The notes beneath the pieces are model-generated. The model saw nothing but the letters and a program-made list of their open reading frames with translations. It did not search any database and was not told the origin of the DNA. Position numbers and translations under genes: made by a program. Shown here piece by piece: positions 46,572-55,841 of a stretch of 64,000 bases of DNA. The first letter of the stretch is position 1; every line of letters begins with the position of its first letter. The stretch is from Syntrophorhabdus sp. PtaB.Bin027 (GTDB taxonomy: Bacteria > Desulfobacterota > Syntrophorhabdia > Syntrophorhabdales > Syntrophorhabdaceae), in assembly GCA_002067585.1 (NCBI GenBank), contig MVQO01000228.1, forward strand, positions 102,698 through 166,697. Reading direction: 5' to 3'.

Positions 46572-48383
46572 ATGCTGCACAGAGCGCATACAAAGACAGT
46601 ATTGCCAGTGATTCGACTCATAGTGTTATGCGTGACCATAACCGGTTGGATAGGGTTATTACATGCTGACCAAGTTAAATACCTGACAGTTAATGTGGAA
46701 GGGGTAACAGGCAAGGAACGTGAAGCCGTTGAGAAAGCGATGGAGATTCCACAAGACTTGATACGAGATGGTATTGTGGATGATAGCTGGCTAAAGCGCC
46801 TTGAGCGGCAGGGGCCCCAAAAAGTTCGGCAAGCCCTCCAACCTTTTGGATATTATACACCGGATGTGGCTGTAAAGCTTGAGTCATCAGCTGAAGGCTC
46901 CTTCCAGTTTTTTATATCTGTCAAAAGTGGAAGCCCTGTGCGAATAGGAGCTATTCGAATTGTTGTGCAGGGTCCTGGTGCGCAGGAAAAGGTAATCAAT
47001 GATCTTATTGCCGAATTTCCATTACACAAAGGGGACAGGCTTCGACAGGATGTATATGAAGAAGGTAAAGAGGTTCTCCTAAAGAAAGCAATCAGTATCG
47101 GTTATCTGGATGCGACGTATGTGAAACATTCAGTACAAGTAACTTTAAGAAAGTTATCAGCAGAGATTGAGCTGGTTTTAGAAACCGGGTTTAAGTATTT
47201 TTTTGGTGATATTACTTTTACTGGCGAATCTGGTTTCCCTGAATCTTTTCTTATGAGACACCTTGCATTCAAAAAGGGAGAACCATTTTCACAGGAAAAA
47301 ATAGCATTGACCCAGGTAAATCTGGTCAGTTCGGACCGCTTCAGACTTGTCAATATAATGGCAAAACAAGAAGAAGCAAAAGATAATTTTGTACCTGTAG
47401 AAATTGCTTTAATTCCGTTAAAACAAAAACGAGTAAAATTTGGTATTGGTTATGGAACTGACACAAGGATCAGAGGGCAGATTCGTTATCAGGATTTCAA
47501 TATCCTAGGCACAGGGCAATTCTTTGATATGGAATTGAAATTGAGTGATATTTATCAGGCTATTGGTGCCCGCTATATCTTTCCAAGCAGGTTTGATATC
47601 AAAAGTCTAACGTCTATAAAACTTGGTTATGAACACGAAAAGACTTCTGATAAAACGGTTGAGTTTCTTGCTCTTGAGGGCGCCCTGACAAGGGCTTTTG
47701 GAACGGGGGAAAAGACTGCGGGCAAGGAAAGATTAGGTTCAATCTATTTGAGATTGCAACAGGAGGACTCAAAGGCTGGTATTGAAAAAACAAATGTATT
47801 TCTTTTCATGCCAGGTGTTCAGTTTTCCCATCACCAATATGATAATGTTATACGGCCTACGAATGGATTCAGATATAACCTTGAATTGAGAGGCACAGAT
47901 CAGTTCCTGGGATCAGAAACCGGTTTTTTGCAGTTCCTTGGAAGAGGAGAATACCTCATATCTCTCCCCCAAAGAGTCACCCTTTTAACGAGGATGCAGG
48001 TTGGAGCAACTACAGAAAATGAGCCTGCTCAGGACCTTCCCATATCTGTTCGTTTTTTCGCCGGGGGCGATACCAGCGTTCGCGGATACAGGTACCAATC
48101 GCTTGGACCGACAGATGCATTTGGAAATGTTGTTGGAGGCAAGCATTTGCTTTTTGGAAGTGTGGAACTGGAGAAGGGCATAGGGAAAGACTGGGGTATA
48201 GCTGTATTCTACGACATCGGGAATGCTTTTAATTCATGGAGAAAAATCGATTTTGCTAAAGGCACAGGGATAGGTGGTCGTTACTATACATCTATCGGGC
48301 CCATAAGGTTGGATATAGCAAGGCAGATTGGAGTAAGAAAGCCAGATTATCGGATTCACCTTGTTGTGGGGATCGGGCTATGA
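46572..48383 (+). CDS. tamA: TamA-like outer membrane protein (Omp85 family)
   Basis: A 603-residue exported protein. After a leader ending in GLLHA it has about three POTRA domains (residues 30-260), with KGDRLRQDVYEEGKEVLLKK as a POTRA stretch. A C-terminal 16-strand barrel follows, with the Omp85 motif VRGYRYQSLGP and a final GIGL. TamA inserts some autotransporters or helps phospholipid flow together with TamB, whose gene overlaps its stop by four bases. The start is not certain; the frame is open upstream only a little. Confidence 0.9.
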   Translation: MLHRAHTKTVLPVIRLIVLCVTITGWIGLLHADQVKYLTVNVEGVTGKEREAVEKAMEIPQDLIRDGIVDDSWLKRLERQGPQKVRQALQPFGYYTPDVAVKLESSAEGSFQFFISVKSGSPVRIGAIRIVVQGPGAQEKVINDLIAEFPLHKGDRLRQDVYEEGKEVLLKKAISIGYLDATYVKHSVQVTLRKLSAEIELVLETGFKYFFGDITFTGESGFPESFLMRHLAFKKGEPFSQEKIALTQVNLVSSDRFRLVNIMAKQEEAKDNFVPVEIALIPLKQKRVKFGIGYGTDTRIRGQIRYQDFNILGTGQFFDMELKLSDIYQAIGARYIFPSRFDIKSLTSIKLGYEHEKTSDKTVEFLALEGALTRAFGTGEKTAGKERLGSIYLRLQQEDSKAGIEKTNVFLFMPGVQFSHHQYDNVIRPTNGFRYNLELRGTDQFLGSETGFLQFLGRGEYLISLPQRVTLLTRMQVGATTENEPAQDLPISVRFFAGGDTSVRGYRYQSLGPTDAFGNVVGGKHLLFGSVELEKGIGKDWGIAVFYDIGNAFNSWRKIDFAKGTGIGGRYYTSIGPIRLDIARQIGVRKPDYRIHLVVGIGL

Positions 48384-51300
48384 GAAAACTCTATAAAATA
48401 TGTTTTATCTTTTCTTTCATTGTTTTGCTGTTGACAGGATGTTTTACATGGCTTCTTGTTACCAACCAGGGAGCCAAATTTGTCATTAACAAGGTGATAC
48501 AATTCATTCCGGCTGATGTCCAAATCAGCAGTATCAACGGTAATATTGTTCGGGGGCTAGAGGTTAAAAATCCCACCGTGAGGCTGATGTCCTGGGAAAT
48601 CACAGCCAAACGTTTCTATGTCCGTTGGAATCCCTTTCACATTTTAGGAGGATGGATTGGAGTTCAGGTGATTGGGATCGAGGAGCTCTCTCTCAATGAT
48701 TTATTCCCCGAAGTAAGAAATCCTCATGATTTAACGTGGCCCAAGGTAAAAGGGATATTGTCATGGACCAAGGCAAGGGTCAAGCTGTTGTATATTACAA
48801 GTATTAGCTACAAAGAAGCAGGACGTGAAATACAGCGCATTGATGGCCTTAGTGCCCAACTCATATGGTATCTTGGAAGATTAAACATTCGATCGTTTTA
48901 CTCGAAGATAGCAGGCGGGGTTGTGGACGGTTCAGCACGGGCAAACTTTACAAATCCGAATTTTTCAGCAAAGTTTTTTATGAAATCTACCCGACCATAT
49001 CTTGGTCTTGATGAGTATCGCTTTATATTGAACCTTAAGGCAGCTTCACGTCCCCTGCAAATGAGTGGACCAATGACCATCATCGGCATGTCAAAAAATG
49101 ATGAACACGTAAAGTTGGCGGGCACAGTGGCCATTTCAAAAAAAATAATAAGTCTTGATAGAATCGACTTCAAAGAAATGGGGCGGCCAGGATCGATCAG
49201 TGGAAATGTATCGTTGGATCTATCTGTTGCGGAAAGACCATACGAGCTGAATCTCAGCTTGAATGATATAGACCTATTAAAGAACAAGGAGGCAATGGCT
49301 TGTATTTCGGGAATTCTGACAGCAAAGGGTAATATATCCGGCTATAGTGGTTCTTTCAGTATAAAAAACATTGCTGAATCCTGGAAAAACCTTACCCTTG
49401 AAGGACAACTCAAAGGTAATAACCAAGAACTAAAAATCTTCGAGATTAAGGGTAGGGCATTAAAGGGTTCCGTCACTGGTAAAATCACTGCCTCATGGTC
49501 ACATGCACTTAAAGTCTCAGGTATGTTGAATGCAAGAAATCTTGATCCTGCCCTTATCACGCCTGATTGGCCCGGGATCGTTAACGCTGATTTTTCTTCT
49601 GAACTCACCTTTACACGGTCCTCATATCCAGAAGGCCAAGTGAAGGCAAATTTTCTCAGAAGTACAGTACGAAACAGGCCTTTGACCGGGAATATTGAAG
49701 TACAATGGGCCAAAGGTCTGCTTTCTGTAGACCAGGCAGAACTTCATGGAAAGGGATTTGATGTTAAGGCACACGGAATACTGCAAAGGAAAGTGGATTA
49801 CAATGCAAAAATTACTGATCTCGGTGGTCTGATTCCCAGTGCAACCGGACGTTTAACAGCATCTGGCTGGTTTCGATGGGCCAATGATCGATGGGGAGGA
49901 ATCGTAACAGCCGAGGGTTACACCATAGGCATCGGAGGGTTGAAAGCCGATTCCGCGTTAGTAAGCATCAAAGTGAATGAGAAAGAAGGTGATGTTCTAA
50001 AAGCGAATTTGCAGGCAGGCAATGTCAATTACGGTCCCATCAACCTTCGATCAGCGCTGGTCACGATAGGTGGAAAACTCTCAAATCATGACGTATTTAT
50101 CTCACTTAAAGGGCCAAAAAGTAATGGTGAAATTGCGGCAAGCGGGGGATACCATGAAGGGGAATGGAGTGGAACCCTTTCTAAAATGGAAGGGTGGGAC
50201 GCTCTTGCCGGAGTCTTCAATGTTTTAAGACCCGTTGCCCTAAATATTTCACGAGACCGAGCAGCTATGTCCCCAATGATTCTTTCAGGCGCCTCGGGCG
50301 AATTGGCCGAAATTTCAGGAGCCCTGACATTTAATCCCATAAGGGGGAGCTTCAGTATACGATGGGAGAAACTTAGACTGGAGAGGGCAAATCAGATTTA
50401 TGGTGGCATCAAAATAGGCGGAACTGGATCCGGGTTTTTACAAGGTCAAATTTTTGATAAGGAACGCATGAGATTGGTTGGGTCAGGGACAAACACTTTC
50501 AGTATAGCCAGAGGACCTATAACGCTCCATGGTTCAACAGTATCAAAGATCGATTGCGGTGAAAATGGTATCAGAGCCTCATTTGATGTGGGTTTTGCCA
50601 ATGGGGGAAAATTTGAGAGTCAGTTCGTTTCAAATGGGCCTGCTTATTTACGAATGCCTGAATCTGGGGAAATGAGAGCAATGTGGCGTGACATTGATGT
50701 TACCATCCTTAAGCCATTGTCACCACACGACATAGATATCACCGGCAAGGTATCTGGTACTGTTCAGGGAAGGATCAGTGCAGGCTCCCATTTTGAGATA
50801 TCAGGCAAAACAGATGTGACAGATAGTTCCATCACGTGGAAAGGTGAGGGGGGAGTAATAACTTCTACAGCAGAATATGCAAGCGTTCATTTCAATTGGA
50901 AAGATGAAGTGCTCAAAGGAAGAGTCGATGTCAAATTTCCCAGCCATGGAAAAGTAAATGGTAATTTTGATCTTCCTGTATCAGCGCATTTCCCGGTGAA
51001 AATTGCAAGGACGAGTGCAGTCAACATGCAGTTAAGCGGTGAGATTCGTGAAAAAGGTATTATCAGTTCAATCTTTCCGGGGCTTGTTGAAGAAAGCAAA
51101 GGCCACCTAATTTTTGATGTCACCCGTAAAGGTACATGGGATATGCCTGATGTTGAAGGGCAAATAAAGCTCAGAGACGCCACTGCTTACTTACCAGGGA
51201 CAGGGATCAGGGTTGAGGGGGTTACCGCGAATGCTACATTTGTCCAGGATCGAATCGAACTACGGTCATTCACAGGGAAATCCGGGTCAGGTAAGTTAGA

Positions 51301-52351
51301 AGGTTCAGGAACCTTCTGGTTTAAAGGTTTTGGCATTGCCAGGTTTAAAACATTACTCACAGGAGAAGGTTTTCAAACAATCTATTTACCTGAACTCCAA
51401 GTATCTATCAGCCCTGACCTTATCATTGAGGGGGAGGGCGACAAGATGATGATCAAAGGTAAGATCCTTATACCTGATGCCCTCTTAAGAGATGTCGGCA
51501 ATAAGACATCTGTCCGTATAAGCGATGATGTCGTCATTGTTGATGCCCCACGAAAAGAGAAAAAGCCACTCAAAAGCGACATCGAAGTGCAGGTTTCTGT
51601 GGTAATGGGTAAAAAAGTCCATGTTCAGGTTTCAGGCCTCGATGGTCAGATACAGGGAAATGTGAACCTTACAGGACGACTTCCAGACAAATTGCTCGGA
51701 AAAGGAATGCTGAAAATTGCGGGTGGTAAATATAATAGCTATGGAATCAAGTTAGATGTGGTACGGGGGAATATCATGTTTGACAATAAACCTGTGGATC
51801 TTGCCTTACTGGATATAATGGCTATCCGAACGTTCAATCCAGGAAAGTTTGACGAAATAAAAGCAGGGGTCACAGTTACAGGAACACCCTTATCCCCCCT
51901 GATTAAGCTTTATTCTGATCCTCCTATGACAGACACGGATGTCCTGTCTTATCTGGTCCTTGGCAGGCCAACTAAGGCGGGTGCTGAAACGCAACAGACT
52001 GCCTTACTCCTGAAAAGCGCAAGCGCTGTTCTTGGCGTTTCAAAATCCGGCGGAATCCAGGACCAGATACAGCATCTGCTTGGAGTTGATACCTTAGAGG
52101 TGCAGGAAGGTGCAAACCGTTCATTTACCACGTCAAGAACATCAACTGTCACAGGATCTACCCTTAATAATTCTCTTATGACTGTAGGAAAGTATCTCTC
52201 ACCAGACCTGTACATCTCATATGGGCGTTCCCTGTTTAGCGACCAGTATCTTGTATCTGCACGTTACAGTCTGTCAAAAAAGCTGGAATTGGAAAGCAAA
52301 GCTGGCATGGAAACAAGTGTCGATCTTTTTTACAAAATCGAATTTGACTGA
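48380..52351 (+). CDS. tamB: TamB-like translocation and assembly protein
   Basis: A 1323-residue protein anchored by one N-terminal helix (residues 7-29). A long repetitive beta-taco rod and the conserved C-terminal TamB/DUF490 domain follow (GGKYNSYGIKLDVVRGNIMF, SYLVLGRPTKAG, and final LSKKLELESKAGMETSV). It spans the periplasm and forms a hydrophobic groove linked to lipid transport and outer-membrane protein assembly with TamA. Length is in the usual 1200-1500 range. Its ATGA overlap with tamA confirms one operon. Confidence 0.92.
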   Translation: MRKLYKICFIFSFIVLLLTGCFTWLLVTNQGAKFVINKVIQFIPADVQISSINGNIVRGLEVKNPTVRLMSWEITAKRFYVRWNPFHILGGWIGVQVIGIEELSLNDLFPEVRNPHDLTWPKVKGILSWTKARVKLLYITSISYKEAGREIQRIDGLSAQLIWYLGRLNIRSFYSKIAGGVVDGSARANFTNPNFSAKFFMKSTRPYLGLDEYRFILNLKAASRPLQMSGPMTIIGMSKNDEHVKLAGTVAISKKIISLDRIDFKEMGRPGSISGNVSLDLSVAERPYELNLSLNDIDLLKNKEAMACISGILTAKGNISGYSGSFSIKNIAESWKNLTLEGQLKGNNQELKIFEIKGRALKGSVTGKITASWSHALKVSGMLNARNLDPALITPDWPGIVNADFSSELTFTRSSYPEGQVKANFLRSTVRNRPLTGNIEVQWAKGLLSVDQAELHGKGFDVKAHGILQRKVDYNAKITDLGGLIPSATGRLTASGWFRWANDRWGGIVTAEGYTIGIGGLKADSALVSIKVNEKEGDVLKANLQAGNVNYGPINLRSALVTIGGKLSNHDVFISLKGPKSNGEIAASGGYHEGEWSGTLSKMEGWDALAGVFNVLRPVALNISRDRAAMSPMILSGASGELAEISGALTFNPIRGSFSIRWEKLRLERANQIYGGIKIGGTGSGFLQGQIFDKERMRLVGSGTNTFSIARGPITLHGSTVSKIDCGENGIRASFDVGFANGGKFESQFVSNGPAYLRMPESGEMRAMWRDIDVTILKPLSPHDIDITGKVSGTVQGRISAGSHFEISGKTDVTDSSITWKGEGGVITSTAEYASVHFNWKDEVLKGRVDVKFPSHGKVNGNFDLPVSAHFPVKIARTSAVNMQLSGEIREKGIISSIFPGLVEESKGHLIFDVTRKGTWDMPDVEGQIKLRDATAYLPGTGIRVEGVTANATFVQDRIELRSFTGKSGSGKLEGSGTFWFKGFGIARFKTLLTGEGFQTIYLPELQVSISPDLIIEGEGDKMMIKGKILIPDALLRDVGNKTSVRISDDVVIVDAPRKEKKPLKSDIEVQVSVVMGKKVHVQVSGLDGQIQGNVNLTGRLPDKLLGKGMLKIAGGKYNSYGIKLDVVRGNIMFDNKPVDLALLDIMAIRTFNPGKFDEIKAGVTVTGTPLSPLIKLYSDPPMTDTDVLSYLVLGRPTKAGAETQQTALLLKSASAVLGVSKSGGIQDQIQHLLGVDTLEVQEGANRSFTTSRTSTVTGSTLNNSLMTVGKYLSPDLYISYGRSLFSDQYLVSARYSLSKKLELESKAGMETSVDLFYKIEFD

Positions 52352-52406
52352 ATCTGTGTGAAAGGGTTTTAACAGCAAACCAGGTCGCAGATTATAAGTA
52401 AATTAC

Positions 52407-53141
52407 TCAAAGGTTTTCATTAATTTTCAGGATGAAACGATAGCCTCGGGAATTAAGGACTACACCGTTTTGGGTAATCTGTTCTACCTTCAGGTCAGCA
52501 TTTATGGACTGGCCTTCTCTTAAGATACTATTATTGATGACCACAAATCTCGACTGCATGTGTTCATTATATGAGTGCACTGTCATTTTGAGTTCGGGAA
52601 GACCGGCTCTCGTGTCGGCAGGCAGCTCTCCGATACTCAGTATTTTTCCACCTGTCAAAGCAGGTTTGATAGCCTTTGAAGGTTTTTCTACGTTCGCTTC
52701 ACGCGGAGGCGATGGTTGTAGAGGCTCCGTCTTTGTTGGAGATGGCTCATGGGGTGTTTTTTTTGGTAAATCTGACCGAGTCTTGAGCGGTGAGGGCTGT
52801 ACCAAGTCCTTATTCTCCGTGATTGTTATGTCTTTTCTGGGTTCCATTGGTAGTTGCCCACTTTTTTCATCAATTGCAGTCGATGGCGCTGGAGTTGCCG
52901 TCTCAACCTTTGACAGGTTTTTATATCTGGTTGAGACGACGGTATTTGTCCACGGATCAACCCTGAACAGCAAGAAAATAAACACTACATTAACAAGAAT
53001 GAGACCGATAACGATGTAAGGCCATAGAGTTCTCTTCTTGGTTGCAGGTTTGTGATCTCCCTGAACGGTTAAGAGATTCGGCATCCGTTCTCGTTGGCGA
53101 TCCCTCTCAAGTTTCTTAAGTGCCTCAAGGATATATGACAC
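52407..53141 (-). CDS. gspB: general secretion pathway protein GspB
   Basis: A 244-residue bitopic membrane protein. The N-terminus MSYILEALKKLERDRQR is the family hallmark, followed by a membrane helix (about residues 41-61), a Pro/Ser/Lys-rich linker and a C-terminal beta domain ending in RGYRFILKINENL. GspB works with the GspA ATPase, whose stop lies six bases upstream, to help assemble the type II secretin in the outer membrane. No other gsp genes are in the window. Confidence 0.87.
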   Translation of the reverse strand: MSYILEALKKLERDRQRERMPNLLTVQGDHKPATKKRTLWPYIVIGLILVNVVFIFLLFRVDPWTNTVVSTRYKNLSKVETATPAPSTAIDEKSGQLPMEPRKDITITENKDLVQPSPLKTRSDLPKKTPHEPSPTKTEPLQPSPPREANVEKPSKAIKPALTGGKILSIGELPADTRAGLPELKMTVHSYNEHMQSRFVVINNSILREGQSINADLKVEQITQNGVVLNSRGYRFILKINENL

Positions 53142-53147
53142 TTTCAG

Positions 53148-54071
53148 TTAACTCCCTTTCAGTGTTAGCGCTAACTGTAGAAAGCCAGCTATCGTCAGTG
53201 CAATCAAAATGGCGATGGTAAGCCAGATATAGATCTTTCTCACTTGCCACCTGTTTTTACCTCTTACAGAGACCTCTCTTGCTGCTTTAGCAAGGGTACT
53301 CTTGTCAACCTTTGCCTTCCCTTCTGTATATGCTCCGAGAAGCGCTCTGTCGCATATTAAATTAATGATCCTCGGTATTCCTCTGGTCAGGTTGTAAAGC
53401 ATTCGGATAACAGAAGGCGGAAAAACTTCTCTGTGTGTGAGCCCTGCCACAGCCAGACGGTGCTTTACATATGAATCTATTTCATGCTTTCCCAATGGAC
53501 CGAGATGGTACTGGGCTGTGACCCTCTGGGAAAGTTGACGTAACTGAGGCTTGGCAAGGGTTTTTCTCAGTTCAGGCTGTCCTAACATTATGATTTGAAG
53601 CAGTTTACGCTGGCTGGTTTCGAGATTAGTGAGTAAGCGTATCTGTTCGAGAACTTGTACGGTCAGGTTTTGTGCCTCTTCTATGATAAGAATCGCCCTT
53701 CTGCCTGTTTCGTGGATATGAAGAAGAAAATCATAGATATCTGCCACAAGATCTTTAGTAGTCTCGTTACCTCTTGCGTGGGCAATCCTGAATTCATCGC
53801 ATATCGCTGCAAGAAGTTCCACGGATGACAAGGTTGGATTCAAAATAAAAGCAACCTCGCAGTTTTCAGGTATTTGTTCCAGTAAGCATCGGCACACAGT
53901 TGTCTTCCCTGTGCCAACCTCACCTGTAAGTAAAATGAATCCACCATCGCTGTTGATTCCATAAATCAGATGGGCTAAGGCTTCACGGTGACCTTCACTG
54001 ATGTAAAAGTAGTGAGGATCAGGAGCAATAGAAAAAGGTGTTTCTTTTAACCCAAAATATTCTCTGTACAT
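53148..54071 (-). CDS. gspA: ExeA/GspA family AAA ATPase
   Basis: A 307-residue protein with N-terminal MYREYFGLKETPFSIAPDPH (the start of the family, so ATG 54071 is chosen over TTG 54080). Walker A is GEVGTGKTTVCRCLLEQI, Walker B AILIIEEAQNL, and the arginine-finger region is LGQPELRKTLAKPQLRQLSQ. A C-terminal membrane helix (about residues 285-305) follows, but the peptidoglycan-binding domain found after it in ExeA is missing. It pairs with GspB. This truncated, membrane-tailed form is common beside GspB in deltaproteobacteria. Confidence 0.88.
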   Translation of the reverse strand: MYREYFGLKETPFSIAPDPHYFYISEGHREALAHLIYGINSDGGFILLTGEVGTGKTTVCRCLLEQIPENCEVAFILNPTLSSVELLAAICDEFRIAHARGNETTKDLVADIYDFLLHIHETGRRAILIIEEAQNLTVQVLEQIRLLTNLETSQRKLLQIIMLGQPELRKTLAKPQLRQLSQRVTAQYHLGPLGKHEIDSYVKHRLAVAGLTHREVFPPSVIRMLYNLTRGIPRIINLICDRALLGAYTEGKAKVDKSTLAKAAREVSVRGKNRWQVRKIYIWLTIAILIALTIAGFLQLALTLKGS

Positions 54072-54173
54072 AACACTCAACGTTCATTAAAGATTAATAT
54101 ATGAACAACGGGAAAGCAAAATTTTTTAAACTGAGCTATACTTAGAGGGCGAATATTTTATTGAGGAGTATAC

Positions 54174-54515
54174 ATGAGACGGAAATCATTTTCAGTAAAG
54201 AAAAGAAGATGGCCTGAAAAAAAAGATAGTGGTAAGGACGTTGATGAAATCGTACGAGAATTGAAAGAAAGTGCAGTACCAAAAAACGATTACAGAGAAC
54301 GGTCCTTGAACATTCACGGGCTCATTTGCGCAAAATGCGCGAGAGAGTTTGATTATAAGGACAGGCATCTTCTCACGGTTCATCACAAGGATGGAAACCA
54401 CAGGAACAATCCACCAGATGGATCAAATTGGGAGAACCTTTGTATTTATTGTCATGATGAGGAGCATACCAGGGGACTTCTCGGTGATTATTTCAGCGAA
54501 GGGAAGTACCCATAG
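54174..54515 (+). CDS. YajD-like HNH nuclease family protein
   Basis: A 113-residue protein with a basic N-terminus and an HNH core: GLICAKCAREFDYKDRHLLT, then VHHKDGNHRNNPPDGSNWEN and LCIYCHDEEH. The CxxC pairs bind zinc and the HH/N residues form the nuclease centre. YajD proteins are single-domain HNH enzymes with unproved cellular role. It is a lone gene divergent from gspA. Confidence 0.88.
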   Translation: MRRKSFSVKKRRWPEKKDSGKDVDEIVRELKESAVPKNDYRERSLNIHGLICAKCAREFDYKDRHLLTVHHKDGNHRNNPPDGSNWENLCIYCHDEEHTRGLLGDYFSEGKYP

Positions 54516-54584
54516 GGACTGGTCATTAATGGGGAAGGCCAAACTCTTTCAGCGAGTGGCTGGGTGAAATAATATAAGAGAAGA

Positions 54585-54623
54585 GATCCCCCGGGACAGT
54601 GCAAGGATGAATCGGGGGGGATC
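54585..54623. repeat. GC-rich inverted repeat in a convergent gap
   Basis: GATCCCCC at 54585-54592 pairs with GGGGGATC at 54616-54623. A second C/G-rich block, CCCCGGGGGG, follows near 54637. The gap is between the HNH gene and the convergent pentapeptide gene, so it may be a two-way terminator, though there is no T-run. Confidence 0.4.
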
Positions 54624-54772
54624 AGCGCACCGTGAACCCCGGGGGGAGTGGACATCGTGTTAACGATATAATATATCACAGTTGACAACAAAATTCACTA
54701 TAGCACAAAATATAATCAGCCTGGAAAAGGGGAAACCCTTCAGTTTGAGAGCTAAAGAAGTGGAGTTATGAG

Positions 54773-55279
54773 TTATCTTCCTCCCGGGAGCCAGGCAGGT
54801 GTATCAGGTGTTCTACTGCGTGAACCCTCAGGGCTGCTTGGTGCGCCTTCAAGGGTTGTTCTTTTGCACTCACCATAGGAATCCTTGCCGCATTTCTGCC
54901 TATCAGTCCAGGTAGCACCTGACAGATTTGCACCTGCCAGGTTAGTGTCGGACAGATTTGCATCAGAGAGGTTTGCATCAACCATAAAGGCATCAGCAAG
55001 ATTGGCACCTGAGAGGTTGGCGTTGGTGAGAAATGCTCCTGATAGGTTGGCACGTGATAGATTGGCCCCGGAAAGGTTAGCATGGGAAAGGACAGAGTTG
55101 GACAATTGAGAACCAGAGAGGTTTGCACCTGATAGATTCGCACTATGAAGGTTGCAAAACTTGCACTCATTAGACTGCAACAGTCGGGCGAGGTCCTTTT
55201 CATTGAAAGCGAAGGAAGGGCTTAAAGAAAAAAAGGCGAGGAAAAGGGTGGAGCTGAAATAAAAAATGAAATTACCCAT
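54773..55279 (-). CDS. exported pentapeptide-repeat protein
   Basis: A 168-residue protein with a signal peptide (FIFYFSSTLFLAFFSLSPSF, cleavage near SFA). About 16 tandem pentapeptides of the type A(N/D)LSG follow (residues 43-125), which fold as a right-handed quadrilateral beta helix. The tail CGKDSYGECKRTTLEGAPSS has two cysteines. Export to the periplasm sets it apart from cytosolic gyrase-protecting relatives. Its function is unknown. The DNA under the repeats is locally repetitive (units of about 15 and 30 bases). Confidence 0.82.
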   Translation of the reverse strand: MGNFIFYFSSTLFLAFFSLSPSFAFNEKDLARLLQSNECKFCNLHSANLSGANLSGSQLSNSVLSHANLSGANLSRANLSGAFLTNANLSGANLADAFMVDANLSDANLSDTNLAGANLSGATWTDRQKCGKDSYGECKRTTLEGAPSSPEGSRSRTPDTPAWLPGGR

Positions 55280-55287
55280 CTTTAGAT

Positions 55288-55443
55288 TTCACTCAGAATA
55301 ATCATTATTTAAAAAAATATGTAAACCATGCATTAACAAAAAATACTTATACAAGCTGGCAATTATAAAAAACATGTAAAAATATAACCCGTTACTTGGA
55401 GAATGTTAACACGAAAAAGAGGAAAAAGGAAGCTGAAAGGTGA
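55288..55443 (+). pseudogene. decayed copy of the integrase leader and first codons
   Basis: This segment aligns with 55842-55996 at a near-constant offset of about 555 bases. Both start TTCACTCAGAAT and carry similar AT-rich leaders. Both then encode the same tail: here NVNTKKRKKEAER and a stop (TGA at 55441), there NGNTKKKKREPEK continuing into the integrase. Only the first about 13 codons survive. It is best read as the relic of an earlier, related integrase gene. Confidence 0.6.
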
Positions 55444-55700
55444 TGCTCTTTTCGAGATAAAGAAGAGCTATTGGGTATGTAACCGGAAGGACCTTATCAA
55501 TATGCCTGAAATAGAGAAGTGTTTAAAACTGTTAAAGGTTCGTTATTCTGAGAAGTTAAAGATTTAATTCTATTGATTTTTGGTTAACATATTTGAAATC
55601 ATGAATAGAAGAAAAAGGGAAATTTTGTCGATATTGACTATAGGTTAACGATAAGATTTATAATTTCTTTAAAATTGCTTGTAACTCATTGAATTTATTC

Positions 55701-55745
55701 GCGCCCAGCAGGATTCGAACCTGCAAGCCTTTGGATTCGTAGTCC
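55701..55745 (-). other. attachment site: 3' remnant of tRNA-Arg(ACG)
   Basis: On the minus strand the sequence has anticodon loop CTACGAA, 3' anticodon stem TCCAA, T arm GCAGG-TTCGAAT-CCTGC and acceptor 3' strand TGGGCGC. The 5' half of the tRNA, including the D arm, is absent, and pairing breaks from the fourth anticodon-stem base. This is the classic scar of a tyrosine recombinase that crosses over in the anticodon loop. It is not a working tRNA gene. Confidence 0.8.
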
Positions 55746-55841
55746 TATTTATGGTGTTTTTCATAGTATTCACTAAAATTCACTTGACATCATTTTTATA
55801 ATCATTATAATGTACTTATAAGCCAATGACACTTTTTAACC

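Noticed and set aside
54860..55150. Regular short repeats resembling a CRISPR or minisatellite
   Set aside because: Spacing follows the pentapeptide codons without unique spacers; it is protein-coding repetition.
55403..55567. 54-codon frame starting in the decayed integrase leader
   Set aside because: It is out of register with the frame homologous to the integrase and has no ribosome site.
55701..55745. Functional tRNA gene
   Set aside because: The D arm and 5' acceptor strand are absent, so it can only be a 3' remnant.
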